From positions 62,001 through 126,000 of the forward strand of contig JBIIHW010000001.1 in the NCBI GenBank assembly GCA_044235425.1: 64,000 nucleotides of DNA, in the 5' to 3' direction. A program made the translations under genes and the position numbers. Below are positions 1-7,867 of the stretch, piece by piece (the stretch's first letter is position 1; each line of letters starts with the position of its first letter). Below the pieces are notes generated by a model. It worked only from the letters and a program-made list of their open reading frames with translations. It did not search any database and was not told the DNA's origin. The DNA comes from JBJSXJ01 sp044235425. GTDB lineage: Bacteria; Planctomycetota; Planctomycetia; Pirellulales; Pirellulaceae.

Positions 1-262
1 TGGGGTCGAGTTTGACGAGGTACTGATCACCGGCGGCGGTGGTCACTTGCATAATCCCATTGGCCGCTCCTTTGATCGTACCCGCCGCTCGAATCGGCTC
101 CCGCTTCGGCTCGGGCACACCCGGCCGCGCGTTTTGGGCCCAGAGCGGCGTGGGGCAAGCGCTGCTGAGGATCACGAGCAGGCCGAGAAGTTGGGAAATC
201 GGACGCATCGCGGCGAAGACGTTCGCAAGGAAACCAGCGCGACAGCGGGAATTCGTTGGCAT
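1..262 (-). CDS. Secreted protein, N-terminal fragment (runs off window)
   Basis: The N-terminal 87 codons of a minus-strand gene whose remainder lies before base 1. It begins with a basic stretch and a hydrophobic segment (LLGLLVILSSA) ending in a plausible signal-peptidase site (LWAQN), so the product is probably exported. The mature part seen so far is short and Pro/Arg-rich, then reads ATGTIKG-like beta-strand sequence. I chose the ATG at 262; an in-frame ATG at 208 would give a more compact signal peptide and cannot be excluded. It is divergent from panB. Function unknown. Confidence 0.55.
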   Translation of the reverse strand, partial: MPTNSRCRAGFLANVFAAMRPISQLLGLLVILSSACPTPLWAQNARPGVPEPKREPIRAAGTIKGAANGIMQVTTAAGDQYLVKLDP

Positions 263-396
263 CGTGATGGGCCTCGGGCAAATCCATGGTAACGAGCGTG
301 ATAAAAAACTCGCGCTTAGCATATCGAACGGCTCACGATTCCGCTAGAAAAATCTCGCCGCTTGCCGGTCTCACTTCATCAAGACACAATGGCTTT

Positions 397-1200
397 ATGA
401 CACCACGCCCACACCGATTGACCGTTCCCGAATTCGTCGCTTTGAAGTCCAGCGGTCGCAAGATCACGATGCTGACAGCGTACGATTATCCCACCGCTCG
501 CCTGCTGGATGATGCCGGCATCGACTCGATTCTCGTAGGCGACAGTATGTCGATGGTGGTCCAAGGCCACGACACGACGCTGCCGGTAACTCTGGATGAA
601 ATCATCTATCACGCCGAGATGGTAGGGCGAGCGGTGCGCAACGCCCTGGTCGTGGTCGACATGCCGTTTCCCACGAATCATCTGGGAGTTCACAAAGCTG
701 TCGAAAACGCCGGTCGGATTCTCAAGGAAACTCGCTGCCAGGCAGTCAAGCTGGAAGGAGGCGCAGAACAGGCTCAAGTGATCGCCGGACTGGTCGCCGC
801 TGGAATCCCCGTGATGGCACATGTTGGACTACGACCGCAAAGCGTCCATCAAATGGGCGGCTACAAAGTGCAGCGCGACCGCGAGCAACTTCTACGCGAC
901 TCAACTGCCGCACAAGAGGCCGGAGCCTTTGCGATTGTGCTCGAATGTATCCCAGCGCAGCTGGCCGCCGAGATCACGCAGCAGCTGACGATTCCCACGA
1001 TCGGTATCGGCGCCGGCGTGGACTGTGACGGACAGGTACTGGTCGTGCATGACATGCTCGGCATGACCAGCGGACATGTGCCGCGATTCGTGAAGCGTTA
1101 TGCCGATTTGAATGCCGTGATCGCCGCGGCGGTGGCTGAATTTCGCGATGAAGTGCAAGCGGGAAAATTCCCAAACGATCAGCACACCTTCCGCAAGTAA
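397..1200 (+). CDS. panB: 3-methyl-2-oxobutanoate hydroxymethyltransferase
   Basis: Transfers a hydroxymethyl group from 5,10-methylenetetrahydrofolate to 2-oxoisovalerate, giving ketopantoate for pantothenate and CoA synthesis in the cytoplasm. The 267-residue length matches the family. Visible hallmarks are VGDSMSMV with the first metal-binding Asp, VVDMPF with the second, KLEGG with the metal-ligand Glu, MAHVGLRPQS with the family His, and IGIGAG near the C-terminus. The ATG at 397 begins the conserved N-terminus (LTVPEFVALK, ITMLTAYDYPTA); the longer in-frame extension upstream is not conserved-looking. It stands alone; panC and panD are not in the window. Confidence 0.97.
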   Translation: MTPRPHRLTVPEFVALKSSGRKITMLTAYDYPTARLLDDAGIDSILVGDSMSMVVQGHDTTLPVTLDEIIYHAEMVGRAVRNALVVVDMPFPTNHLGVHKAVENAGRILKETRCQAVKLEGGAEQAQVIAGLVAAGIPVMAHVGLRPQSVHQMGGYKVQRDREQLLRDSTAAQEAGAFAIVLECIPAQLAAEITQQLTIPTIGIGAGVDCDGQVLVVHDMLGMTSGHVPRFVKRYADLNAVIAAAVAEFRDEVQAGKFPNDQHTFRK

Positions 1201-1267
1201 GGGCGGCTCGATGGATCGAATGGTACATCTCGAATTTCCGTGGGGCGCTGCCCCAGTTGCTGGAACG

Positions 1268-1320
1268 AATCGCGGAGCGATGGCATTCGATAGCCAGGAG
1301 CGCAAGCTCCTGGGAATCAA
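1268..1320 (+). repeat. Dispersed repeat copy A with hairpin
   Basis: Contains GCGGAGCGATGGCATTCGA followed by the perfect hairpin CCAGGAGC-GCAA-GCTCCTGG. Bases 1268-1287 recur as an exact inverted 20-mer at 1454-1473, and the whole element recurs inverted with differences at 1493-1543. The layout resembles REP-type palindromic elements. Confidence 0.6.
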
Positions 1321-1453
1321 AGAAGCCGAGACTTGAAGCGCCTGGGAATCGGTCCACCGCGAATCATCAACAAGGTTAAAATCCGAGCGGCGGAGCTGCG
1401 GCATTGGCGCCACGTTGCCGGTTCTTGCGGAATTCTTTGGCCAAGGTGGAGCC

Positions 1454-1473
1454 AATGCCATCGCTCCGCGATT
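1454..1473 (-). repeat. Dispersed repeat copy B (partial, inverted)
   Basis: An exact 20-base inverted copy of 1268-1287. Only the left half of the element is present here, without the CCAGG hairpin. Confidence 0.6.
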
Positions 1474-1492
1474 TGGCGATCGTATTGGGCGA

Positions 1493-1543
1493 GAGTTCCA
1501 GGCGTTTCACGCCTGGCTGTCGAATGCCACGGCTCCGCCGTTC
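1493..1543 (-). repeat. Dispersed repeat copy C (inverted)
   Basis: Inverted relative to copy A. It carries its own hairpin CCAGGCGT-TTC-ACGCCTGG where copy A has CCAGGAGC-GCAA-GCTCCTGG. The hairpin bases differ between copies but pairing is kept in both, so the structure appears to be conserved rather than the sequence. Confidence 0.6.
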
Positions 1544-1654
1544 AGGAAGACTGGTCGATGAACCTCTCCCCGAGGCCTTCCAAATCCCACGGGGACAACC
1601 GTAACTGCCCTCTCTTTGGTACGGCATCCCACGATATTTCCGGATGCGCCTGCA

Positions 1655-2590
1655 TCAAACTTGGGCGTAGGGCCGTAGCTCTTTCGGAATCGAAAAGTGA
1701 ACCTCTTCCTTGCGAATCGTCCGCACCTCGACCGTCGCCTGAAAATTCACCTGCAAATACTCGATACACTGCTCCACCACCGACTCCGGAGCGCTCGCTC
1801 CGGCCGTCACTAATACCGTTCCAACTTCGTGAAACCACGTGGGGTCGATGTCTTGCGGACCATCAATTAAGTACGCCGATTTGCCAGTCTCACGCGCCAG
1901 CTCTCGCAGCCGCTGACTGTTGGAACTGTTTTGGCTACCGAGTACCAACACCATATCGGCTTCGGCGGCGAGCAGTCGCACGGCTTCCTGGCGGTTCTGC
2001 GTGGCGTAGCAGATGTCGTCTTTCGGGGGTCCTTCGATCCAGGGAAAACGGGCTTTCAGGCGATCGATAATGCGATTCGCGTCATCGACCGAAAGAGTCG
2101 TTTGAGTGAGATAGGCCAGCGGAGTGCCGGGCTCGATGGATAACCGGTCAACATCGGCGGCGGTTTCCACCAGCACGATGGCCGCCGGCGCCTCACCCAT
2201 CGTCCCCACAACCTCGTCGTGACCTTCATGTCCGATGAGCACGATGGTGTAACCCGCGCGGGCGAAGCGGATCGCTTCCAGGTGTACCTTAGTGACCAGC
2301 GGGCAGGTAGCGTCGATGGCGAAGAGCTTACGATCCCGCGCGATCTGGCGAATCTGCGGTGAAACTCCATGGGCGGAAAACAGCAGATAGGAACCAACCG
2401 GCACTTCTTCCAGATGATCGACGAACTGGGCACCACGGGCCCGAAACGTTTCAACCACGTACTTGTTGTGCACGATTTCATGGTACACATAGACCGGTGC
2501 ACCAAAGGCTTGAAGAGCCAAATCGAGGCTCTCGATCGCCATGTTCACCCCCGCACAAAAACCACGAGGGCTCGCTAATATGATCCTCAT
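1655..2590 (-). CDS. ispH: 4-hydroxy-3-methylbut-2-enyl diphosphate reductase
   Basis: The last step of the MEP isoprenoid pathway: a [4Fe-4S] enzyme reducing HMBPP to IPP and DMAPP. Cluster cysteines are visible in PRGFCAGV (Cys12), DATCPLVTK and DDICYATQNR. Substrate-binding His residues are in YHEIVHN, SAHGV and GHEGHDE, with the TQTTLS and SSNSQRL motifs. The ATG at 2590 puts the first Cys at residue 12 as in E. coli and has a GGAGG ribosome site; a longer start would add 15 non-conserved residues. It is divergent from the squalene genes across 48 bases, which fits a shared isoprenoid role. Confidence 0.97.
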   Translation of the reverse strand: MRIILASPRGFCAGVNMAIESLDLALQAFGAPVYVYHEIVHNKYVVETFRARGAQFVDHLEEVPVGSYLLFSAHGVSPQIRQIARDRKLFAIDATCPLVTKVHLEAIRFARAGYTIVLIGHEGHDEVVGTMGEAPAAIVLVETAADVDRLSIEPGTPLAYLTQTTLSVDDANRIIDRLKARFPWIEGPPKDDICYATQNRQEAVRLLAAEADMVLVLGSQNSSNSQRLRELARETGKSAYLIDGPQDIDPTWFHEVGTVLVTAGASAPESVVEQCIEYLQVNFQATVEVRTIRKEEVHFSIPKELRPYAQV

Positions 2591-2638
2591 CACTCCCACA
2601 CTCCTCCGTTTATCGGAGCCAACTGCAGCCACCACCGG

Positions 2639-3634
2639 ATGATAGTCGACTCACGCCTCACTGAAAACCGCTCGACCGCTTCCGCCAGTAACCGGCCCGC
2701 CCCGCCTGCCTACCTGGTAGACGGTCTGGCACGCTGGGGACCAACCGGCCAGCAGACACTTCCCAGCCTGAAAGAAGCGTCACAATATTGCCAGCAACTC
2801 TGTCACCAGCACTATGAGAACTTCACGGTGGCCAATTGGCTGTTACCGCGGGCCTTGCGGCGACACTTCTGCCACGTTTACGCCTATTGCCGCTGGGCCG
2901 ATGATTTAGCAGATGAAATCGACTCAGCTGAGCAGGCCACCGGGCTACTCGATTGGTGGGAATCGCAACTGATAAGCTGCTTTCACGGCACCGCTCGACA
3001 TCCCGTGTTCGTGGCATTAGCAGAGACGATTCGGGAGTTCACGATCCCCCAGCAACCCTTGGCAGATTTGCTCACGGCGTTTCGGCGAGATCAGCAGCAG
3101 TGTCGCTATGACACCTGGGAGGACCTGCTGGACTATTGCCGCGGCTCAGCCAATCCCGTAGGACGAATCGTGCTCCACCTGGGCCGCTGCTACGACGACC
3201 GACTGGTGGTTTGGTCAGATTCCATCTGTACGGGGTTGCAAATTGCGAACTTCTGCCAGGATGTGGCCAGCGATTTTGCTCGCGGCCGCATTTACCTACC
3301 GCGAGTCTCCTGGCAGCGCGCGGGCTATCGGGAGGAGGACTTTTCCGCTGCCGTGTATGATGATCGTTTTCGCCGTTTGATGATCGACGCGGTGGAGCAA
3401 GCGGAGCGACGATTGCAAGCCGGGTGGCCGTTGGTCAACCAAGTGCCCGCGGAGCTACGTTTCCAATTGCAACTCTTTGTGCGCGGGGGGCTGGCGATTG
3501 TACACGCGATCCGTCAGCAGCAGTATGATGTGTGGACTCGACGACCCCAAGTCAGTCGCCACCAGAAACTGCTGCTCGCCATGCGGGCTTGGTGGAGTAG
3601 TCGTTGGTCAAAAGAAGAAGCGGAGTGGGCATGA
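2639..3634 (+). CDS. hpnC: Squalene/phytoene synthase family, HpnC
   Basis: A head-to-head prenyl synthase family protein of 331 residues. With HpnD and HpnE it forms the three-enzyme bacterial route from farnesyl diphosphate to squalene; HpnC converts presqualene diphosphate to hydroxysqualene. The first Asp-rich motif DDLADE is at about 88-93 and the second, QDVASD followed by FARGRIYLP, at about 205-221. It has an N-terminal extension of about 40 residues. It overlaps hpnD by four bases (ATGA), implying translational coupling. The HpnC versus HpnD split rests on gene order plus motif spelling. Confidence 0.9.
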   Translation: MIVDSRLTENRSTASASNRPAPPAYLVDGLARWGPTGQQTLPSLKEASQYCQQLCHQHYENFTVANWLLPRALRRHFCHVYAYCRWADDLADEIDSAEQATGLLDWWESQLISCFHGTARHPVFVALAETIREFTIPQQPLADLLTAFRRDQQQCRYDTWEDLLDYCRGSANPVGRIVLHLGRCYDDRLVVWSDSICTGLQIANFCQDVASDFARGRIYLPRVSWQRAGYREEDFSAAVYDDRFRRLMIDAVEQAERRLQAGWPLVNQVPAELRFQLQLFVRGGLAIVHAIRQQQYDVWTRRPQVSRHQKLLLAMRAWWSSRWSKEEAEWA

Positions 3635-4575
3635 ATCTGCCGCTCGAACAAAGTTATCACTCCTGTGCCGCGCTGGTCAGGCGAGCGGCATCGAGCTTCT
3701 ATTGGTCGCTGTGGTGTTTACCTGAACAGAAGCGTCGCGGCTTACACGCTCTCTATGCCTTTTGTCGTCACACGGACGATCTCGGCGATTCGCCTTTGCC
3801 CGCCAGCGAACGTCAAGCGGCACTGCAACTGTGGCGTCAGCAGCTGATCTCTCATCTAGAGACCACTGAAGCCGTGACAAACGACGCCGCTCGAACTTCT
3901 GCGGATGATGCTGTGGGCTTAATGCCGGCACTCGTGGACACCGTTGCTCGTCACCAAATTCCCACTCGCTATCTGTTCGACGTGATCGATGGTGTGGAGT
4001 CGGATTTAACGCCGCGCGTGATCCAAAATTATGACGAGCTGCGAGAGTACTGCCGGTTGGTTGCCTCGTCGGTAGGTCTGGCTTGCTTGCATGTTTGGGG
4101 TTTTGAGGGCGAGGCGGTCTTGGCGAAGGCGACTGAATGTGGAGTGGCCTTTCAATTGACCAACATTATCCGGGACATTCCCGAGGATGCGGCACGTGGG
4201 CGCATCTATTTGCCTCAGGAAGATCTGGATCGCTTTGGTTATTCGGCTGCTGACTTGCGCGCGGGTGCGTGGAATGATGCCGGTCGAGCGCTCATAAAAT
4301 TCCAGCTGGAGCGAGCGGCGCAGAGTTTCGCGATAGGTCGAGAAACCCGTGACTATCTTGCCGCGGATGCGGTGGATTCATTTGACGTCATGTTTAATAC
4401 CTATCAGCGATTGTGGCGGGCGATCGAAAAGTGCGGGGGCGAGGTGTTTCGTCGTCGAGTGCGTCTTTCTTGGTGGGACAAGGCAGCCATTACTACTCAG
4501 TGGAGTTGGCAGCGTTGGCGACGACGCTGGCTACCCTCCGCCACCACTCGCCGAACAAGGTGGCACACACCATGA
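3631..4575 (+). CDS. hpnD: Presqualene diphosphate synthase HpnD
   Basis: A 314-residue squalene/phytoene synthase family enzyme that condenses two farnesyl diphosphates to presqualene diphosphate. The first Asp-rich motif DDLGD is at 49-53 and the second is NIIRDIPEDAARGRIYLP, the classic spelling for the condensing enzyme. The start at 3631 is the ATG inside the ATGA overlap with hpnC and begins the usual MNLPLEQSY-type N-terminus. It overlaps hpnE by the same ATGA arrangement. Confidence 0.92.
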   Translation: MNLPLEQSYHSCAALVRRAASSFYWSLWCLPEQKRRGLHALYAFCRHTDDLGDSPLPASERQAALQLWRQQLISHLETTEAVTNDAARTSADDAVGLMPALVDTVARHQIPTRYLFDVIDGVESDLTPRVIQNYDELREYCRLVASSVGLACLHVWGFEGEAVLAKATECGVAFQLTNIIRDIPEDAARGRIYLPQEDLDRFGYSAADLRAGAWNDAGRALIKFQLERAAQSFAIGRETRDYLAADAVDSFDVMFNTYQRLWRAIEKCGGEVFRRRVRLSWWDKAAITTQWSWQRWRRRWLPSATTRRTRWHTP

Positions 4576-6017
4576 CCGCTCCTCGGCGGATCGTCATCAT
4601 CGGGGGTGGCTTGGCGGGCCTGGCAGCCGCTGTTCAGCTCGTCGCTACTCCCCTGCCCTTCCCTTGTGAGATTCAGCTGCTGGAAGCGAAGCGTCAATTG
4701 GGAGGCCGCGCTGGCTCATTCGTCGATCGCGTGACTTCCGAGGCGATCGATCATTGTCAGCACGTCGCGATGGGCTGCTGCGACCAGTTCCTCGACTACT
4801 GCCAACGCACTGAAACGACCAATCTCTGGCAACGTCACTCGACGCTGCATTTTTTTGGAGTTGATGGACGGCGGCATGACTTGGCGGCGACGCCGCTGCT
4901 CCCCGCTCCACTGCATCTCGCGACCAGTCTCGCGCGCATGAGTTACTTAAGCTGGCGCAGCCGCTGGGATGTCTGTCGCGGTCTGGGCGCCCTCTGGCGA
5001 CTTCATCCTGGCGCGAAATCGTCTGAACCAGATTTTGGCACGTGGCTACGTGATCAGGGGCAAAGCGAGGAAGCGATCGAGCGTTTCTGGTCGGTAACGG
5101 TCGTGAGTGCGCTCAGTGAAACCGTAGAACGCACCTCACTGGCCGTCGCCCGCAAATTGTTTGTCGATGGTTTCATGCGTCGACGAGACGGCTATCAGGT
5201 ACTGACGCCACGCGTGGCACTGAGCGAGTGGCATGAAGAGGTGGCCAGCTGGCTGCGTGCGCGGGGAGTCCAGATTCGCCTGAGCACTGAAGTGCAGCGA
5301 ATCGAGGATGACACGGCGAGTCGGTCGCCTCAAACCCCAGCGCCGGCATCAGCGCCGGCATCAGCTCAGACATCAGTGCGAACCAGCATGCTCTCACCAC
5401 GGCCGTCCTTAGCACAGCAGCCTCGTATCACGCGAGTTTGGTGCGCGAATCAAGCGGACCCACTGCAGGTCGATGCGGTAATTTCCGCAGTGCCTTGGCA
5501 TCGAGTAGCCGATTTAATGGAAGCACCTTGGCGGGAAAAGTTGACGAGCGGCTGGGCCCCAGAGCGCTGGGAATCGGGAGCAATCGCCAGTTTACATCTC
5601 TGGTTTGATCGGCCCATTACCGACCTACCCCACGCCGTATTCATCGGTCGCCAGATCCAGTGGCTCTTCGCTGGTTCCGACCGTCATTATCAGGTGGTGA
5701 TTAGCGCCGCGCATGCGCTGATTGATGAAGGTCGAGAGCAATTAAAAGAGACCGTCTTGCGGGAGCTATACGAGGTCTGGCCCGCAGCCCGTTCGGCACA
5801 ACTTGTTCGCTGGCGAATGCTCCTGGAACCCCAAGCGGTTTTTGCCCCGCGACCTGCTCATGACCTGGTGCGGCCAGCTTCACGGACCGACTGGTCCAAT
5901 CTCTGGCTGGCCGGAGATTGGACGGCAACCGGTTGGCCCGCGACGATGGAAAGTGCGATTCGCAGCGGCTATGAAGCGGCCACTGAATCGCTCGCCGAAC
6001 TTCGCGCCGCTCGCTGA
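4572..6017 (+). CDS. hpnE: Hydroxysqualene dehydroxylase HpnE
   Basis: An FAD-dependent amine-oxidase-like enzyme that reduces hydroxysqualene to squalene. The FAD dinucleotide motif IGGGLAGLAAA is at about residues 10-20 and the C-terminal FAD motif LWLAGDWTATGWPATMESA is near the end. The start at 4572 lies within the ATGA overlap with hpnD. A low-complexity Ala/Pro/Ser insertion at about residues 255-285 contains a duplicated 12-base unit and is probably a disordered loop. The last 49 bases overlap, tail to tail, the opposite-strand membrane gene. No squalene-hopene cyclase gene follows here. Confidence 0.93.
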   Translation: MTAPRRIVIIGGGLAGLAAAVQLVATPLPFPCEIQLLEAKRQLGGRAGSFVDRVTSEAIDHCQHVAMGCCDQFLDYCQRTETTNLWQRHSTLHFFGVDGRRHDLAATPLLPAPLHLATSLARMSYLSWRSRWDVCRGLGALWRLHPGAKSSEPDFGTWLRDQGQSEEAIERFWSVTVVSALSETVERTSLAVARKLFVDGFMRRRDGYQVLTPRVALSEWHEEVASWLRARGVQIRLSTEVQRIEDDTASRSPQTPAPASAPASAQTSVRTSMLSPRPSLAQQPRITRVWCANQADPLQVDAVISAVPWHRVADLMEAPWREKLTSGWAPERWESGAIASLHLWFDRPITDLPHAVFIGRQIQWLFAGSDRHYQVVISAAHALIDEGREQLKETVLRELYEVWPAARSAQLVRWRMLLEPQAVFAPRPAHDLVRPASRTDWSNLWLAGDWTATGWPATMESAIRSGYEAATESLAELRAAR

Positions 6018-6463
6018 CAAAAGTGAGCAAAAAACAGAATGCCGAGCAGCCACTGGGCGGCAGTCACCAGCAAGTAGAGCCGGTGCATATCATAAAAGCT
6101 GAGCGCACCGGCTGACTCCTGAATCTCTCCAGTGGACAGGTTCAGCCGTTCACTAAGCTGACCATGCAGCAGAAAGAGCCACACTTGAAATCCGATGAGT
6201 AGTGCGGTGCCGAGCCAAAACCAGCGCCGGCCAACTCGCAGTGACTCGATTGCGACCAAGAGGATGGCGACGTTGGCAATCCAGTTCAATCGAACTGTGA
6301 CGGATGCCGTCAGCATCCCTTGTTCAACACTTCCCCAGCGCTCGGTGCCGACGGGAATTACGACCAGTGCATAGAACGTGAGGCCACCCAGCCAGAGGGC
6401 CAGTACGGCGGCATACAAGATATGCCAACTGGACAACCACCAGCGATTTTGACTGGGTATCAT
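5969..6463 (-). CDS. Four-helix membrane protein, DUF4149/TMEM205-like
   Basis: A 164-residue protein with four hydrophobic helices at about 10-32, 60-78, 82-100 and 130-150. It has the family-like features WLGGLTFYALVVIP near the first helix and FYDMHRLYL before the last. This resembles the DUF4149 (TMEM205-like) inner-membrane family, whose function is unknown. It is convergent with and overlaps the end of hpnE by 49 bases. A heptanucleotide repeat tract begins 13 bases upstream of its start and fills the place where a ribosome-binding site would be. Confidence 0.65.
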   Translation of the reverse strand: MIPSQNRWWLSSWHILYAAVLALWLGGLTFYALVVIPVGTERWGSVEQGMLTASVTVRLNWIANVAILLVAIESLRVGRRWFWLGTALLIGFQVWLFLLHGQLSERLNLSTGEIQESAGALSFYDMHRLYLLVTAAQWLLGILFFAHFCQRAARSSASDSVAAS

Positions 6464-6476
6464 CGTTCGACCAAGG

Positions 6477-6557
6477 GAAGGATGAAGGAGGAAGGAGGAA
6501 GGAGGAAGGATGAAGGATGAAGGATGAAGGATGAGGGATGAGGGATGAAGGAAGGAT
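6477..6557. repeat. Heptanucleotide tandem repeat (GAAGGAT)n
   Basis: Eleven full seven-base units read GAAGGAT, GAAGGAG x3, GAAGGAT x4, GAGGGAT x2, a broken four-base unit, then GAAGGAT. The tract lies immediately upstream of the minus-strand membrane gene starting at 6463, so the minus-strand leader is a pyrimidine-rich ATCCTTC repeat. Confidence 0.95.
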
Positions 6558-6623
6558 GGCGGCGTGACGGGGCGGGTTGGCGAAGCGTGATTCAGTTACC
6601 CGTTTTGGGCTGGGTGTTGGCGA

Positions 6624-7085
6624 TTACTGCGCCGAGCTGGTTTTCGTAGGTGATTCAACGATGAGCGTGACGGGTCCGTCGTTGGTTAAGTCGATGTGCA
6701 TGTGAGTGCGGAATCTTCCCGTGGCGACTCGAATGCCACGAGCTTGCACATCAGCCACGAACTGCTGGTAGAGTGGTTCGGCAACTTCCGGTGGAGCGGC
6801 GTCGGTGAAACTCGGGCGACGTCCTTGGCGAGAGTCGCCCAGCAGTGTGAATTGGCTGACGACCAGCATTTCTCCGGCGACGTCGGCGAGTGCGAGGTTC
6901 ATTTTGCCAGCGGCATCATCGAAGATGCGCAAACCGGTTAATTTGTCCGCGAGATAGCGCACATCGGCGATGGTATCCTGCCGACCGACTCCGAGCAGCA
7001 CGAGCAGACCGCGTTCAATCTGCCCTACCACTTCACCCGCCACCGTCACTCGAGCGGCACTCACTCGTTGCACACATGCGCGCAT
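6624..7085 (-). CDS. dtd: D-aminoacyl-tRNA deacylase
   Basis: Hydrolyses D-amino acids mischarged on tRNA, and Gly from tRNA-Ala. The product is 153 residues, close to the usual 145. Diagnostic motifs are MRACVQRVSAARVTV at the N-terminus, VVSQFTLLGD with the active-site SQFT, the GRRPSF pocket, and the C-terminal NDGPVTL with the Gly-cisPro-like motif. The ATG at 7085 fits the conserved MRA start; an in-frame GTG three codons earlier (7094) directly abuts the stop of the upstream gene. It is probably co-transcribed with that gene. Confidence 0.95.
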   Translation of the reverse strand: MRACVQRVSAARVTVAGEVVGQIERGLLVLLGVGRQDTIADVRYLADKLTGLRIFDDAAGKMNLALADVAGEMLVVSQFTLLGDSRQGRRPSFTDAAPPEVAEPLYQQFVADVQARGIRVATGRFRTHMHIDLTNDGPVTLIVESPTKTSSAQ

Positions 7086-7094
7086 GTTGTTCAC

Positions 7095-7760
7095 TCATTG
7101 ATCTTGCAGACCGCGATCGGACCGGATCTTACGGACTTGATCCATCAAGCCTTGAATCAGTTGATAATTGGTGTGCACGTTGGTGGCCTGAATGATGAAG
7201 GAGACCGTCACCAGTGCGATCGCAAGACTGGCGGCACTGAAATGAATGATGACCCAGTCGGCCGGCAGCTTGACTAAGTTATTACCAGGCTCGGAGGCTG
7301 CTCCTAAAGCCGCCACAACGACCATGGAAAGCATACTGAAGGCCGCCCAGGGAAAGGTGCGTCGTTTCAGGCGAGCGGATTCCTGTGCGAGTGCGGGAGG
7401 CAACTGATAGGCGTCAACAACCTCCTTACACCAGCGACTGGTGCCGATCAGGTAGGTGACGGTGATACTGTTGACGAGAATAGTAATGAGGGCCGCGCCC
7501 AAGCCCAAATGCCAATGCCAGCGAACAAGTTTTGCTTGTTCCAATCGCTGTTCATCCAGTTGTTTCTTTTTGTCGCGGGCGGCAGCCAATTCGTCAGGAT
7601 CCGGAGCCACTCGGCGCAGTTCCAACGAACGAACCAGTTCCACCTGATCACGCCACGTATGAACCTCCGCGTTGTAATCGCCAATGGAGAGCCCGAGTAG
7701 GTAGTTCGCAGCGAGTGCCAGGAGGGCAACCATCGCCAGACTGAGAAAGATGCGGTTCAA
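7095..7760 (-). CDS. Membrane protein of unknown function
   Basis: A 221-residue protein not assigned to a family. It has a hydrophobic helix at 5-22, a charged coiled-coil-like segment at about 50-80 (DELAAARDKKKQLDEQRLEQ), then three membrane helices at about 85-105, 138-155 and 168-190, and a basic tail. The first codon appears to be TTG at 7760, with no ATG upstream in frame before unrelated sequence, so the exact start is uncertain. It sits directly upstream of dtd. Confidence 0.65.
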   Translation of the reverse strand: MNRIFLSLAMVALLALAANYLLGLSIGDYNAEVHTWRDQVELVRSLELRRVAPDPDELAAARDKKKQLDEQRLEQAKLVRWHWHLGLGAALITILVNSITVTYLIGTSRWCKEVVDAYQLPPALAQESARLKRRTFPWAAFSMLSMVVVAALGAASEPGNNLVKLPADWVIIHFSAASLAIALVTVSFIIQATNVHTNYQLIQGLMDQVRKIRSDRGLQDQ

Positions 7761-7867
7761 GGTTACGATTTCAAGTCGAAGGCAGCGGGAAAACTCGCAC
7801 GTAATCGAGGCGTCAGCGAGCGATTGCGCGGGAGTTAGACTCAGGACGCAGGGCTGATGATAAAGTC

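Larger units (their letters stand above)
1201..1654. other. Intergenic region with inverted repeat copies
   Basis: This 454-base gap lies between the stops of panB and ispH, which converge. No convincing gene is present; the open frames through it have no recognisable protein features. It holds three related, partly inverted copies of a repeat built around the text GCGGAG..TGGCATTCGA.AGCCAGG, described separately. Confidence 0.6.

Noticed and set aside
1333..2070. A long open frame on the plus strand opposite ispH
   Set aside because: It is antisense to a clear ispH gene, and its translation has no domain or signal features. High G+C makes such frames common.
6477..6557. A CRISPR array
   Set aside because: The units are seven bases with no spacers; it is a simple tandem repeat. 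The 15- and 17-base tracts were rejected for the same reason.
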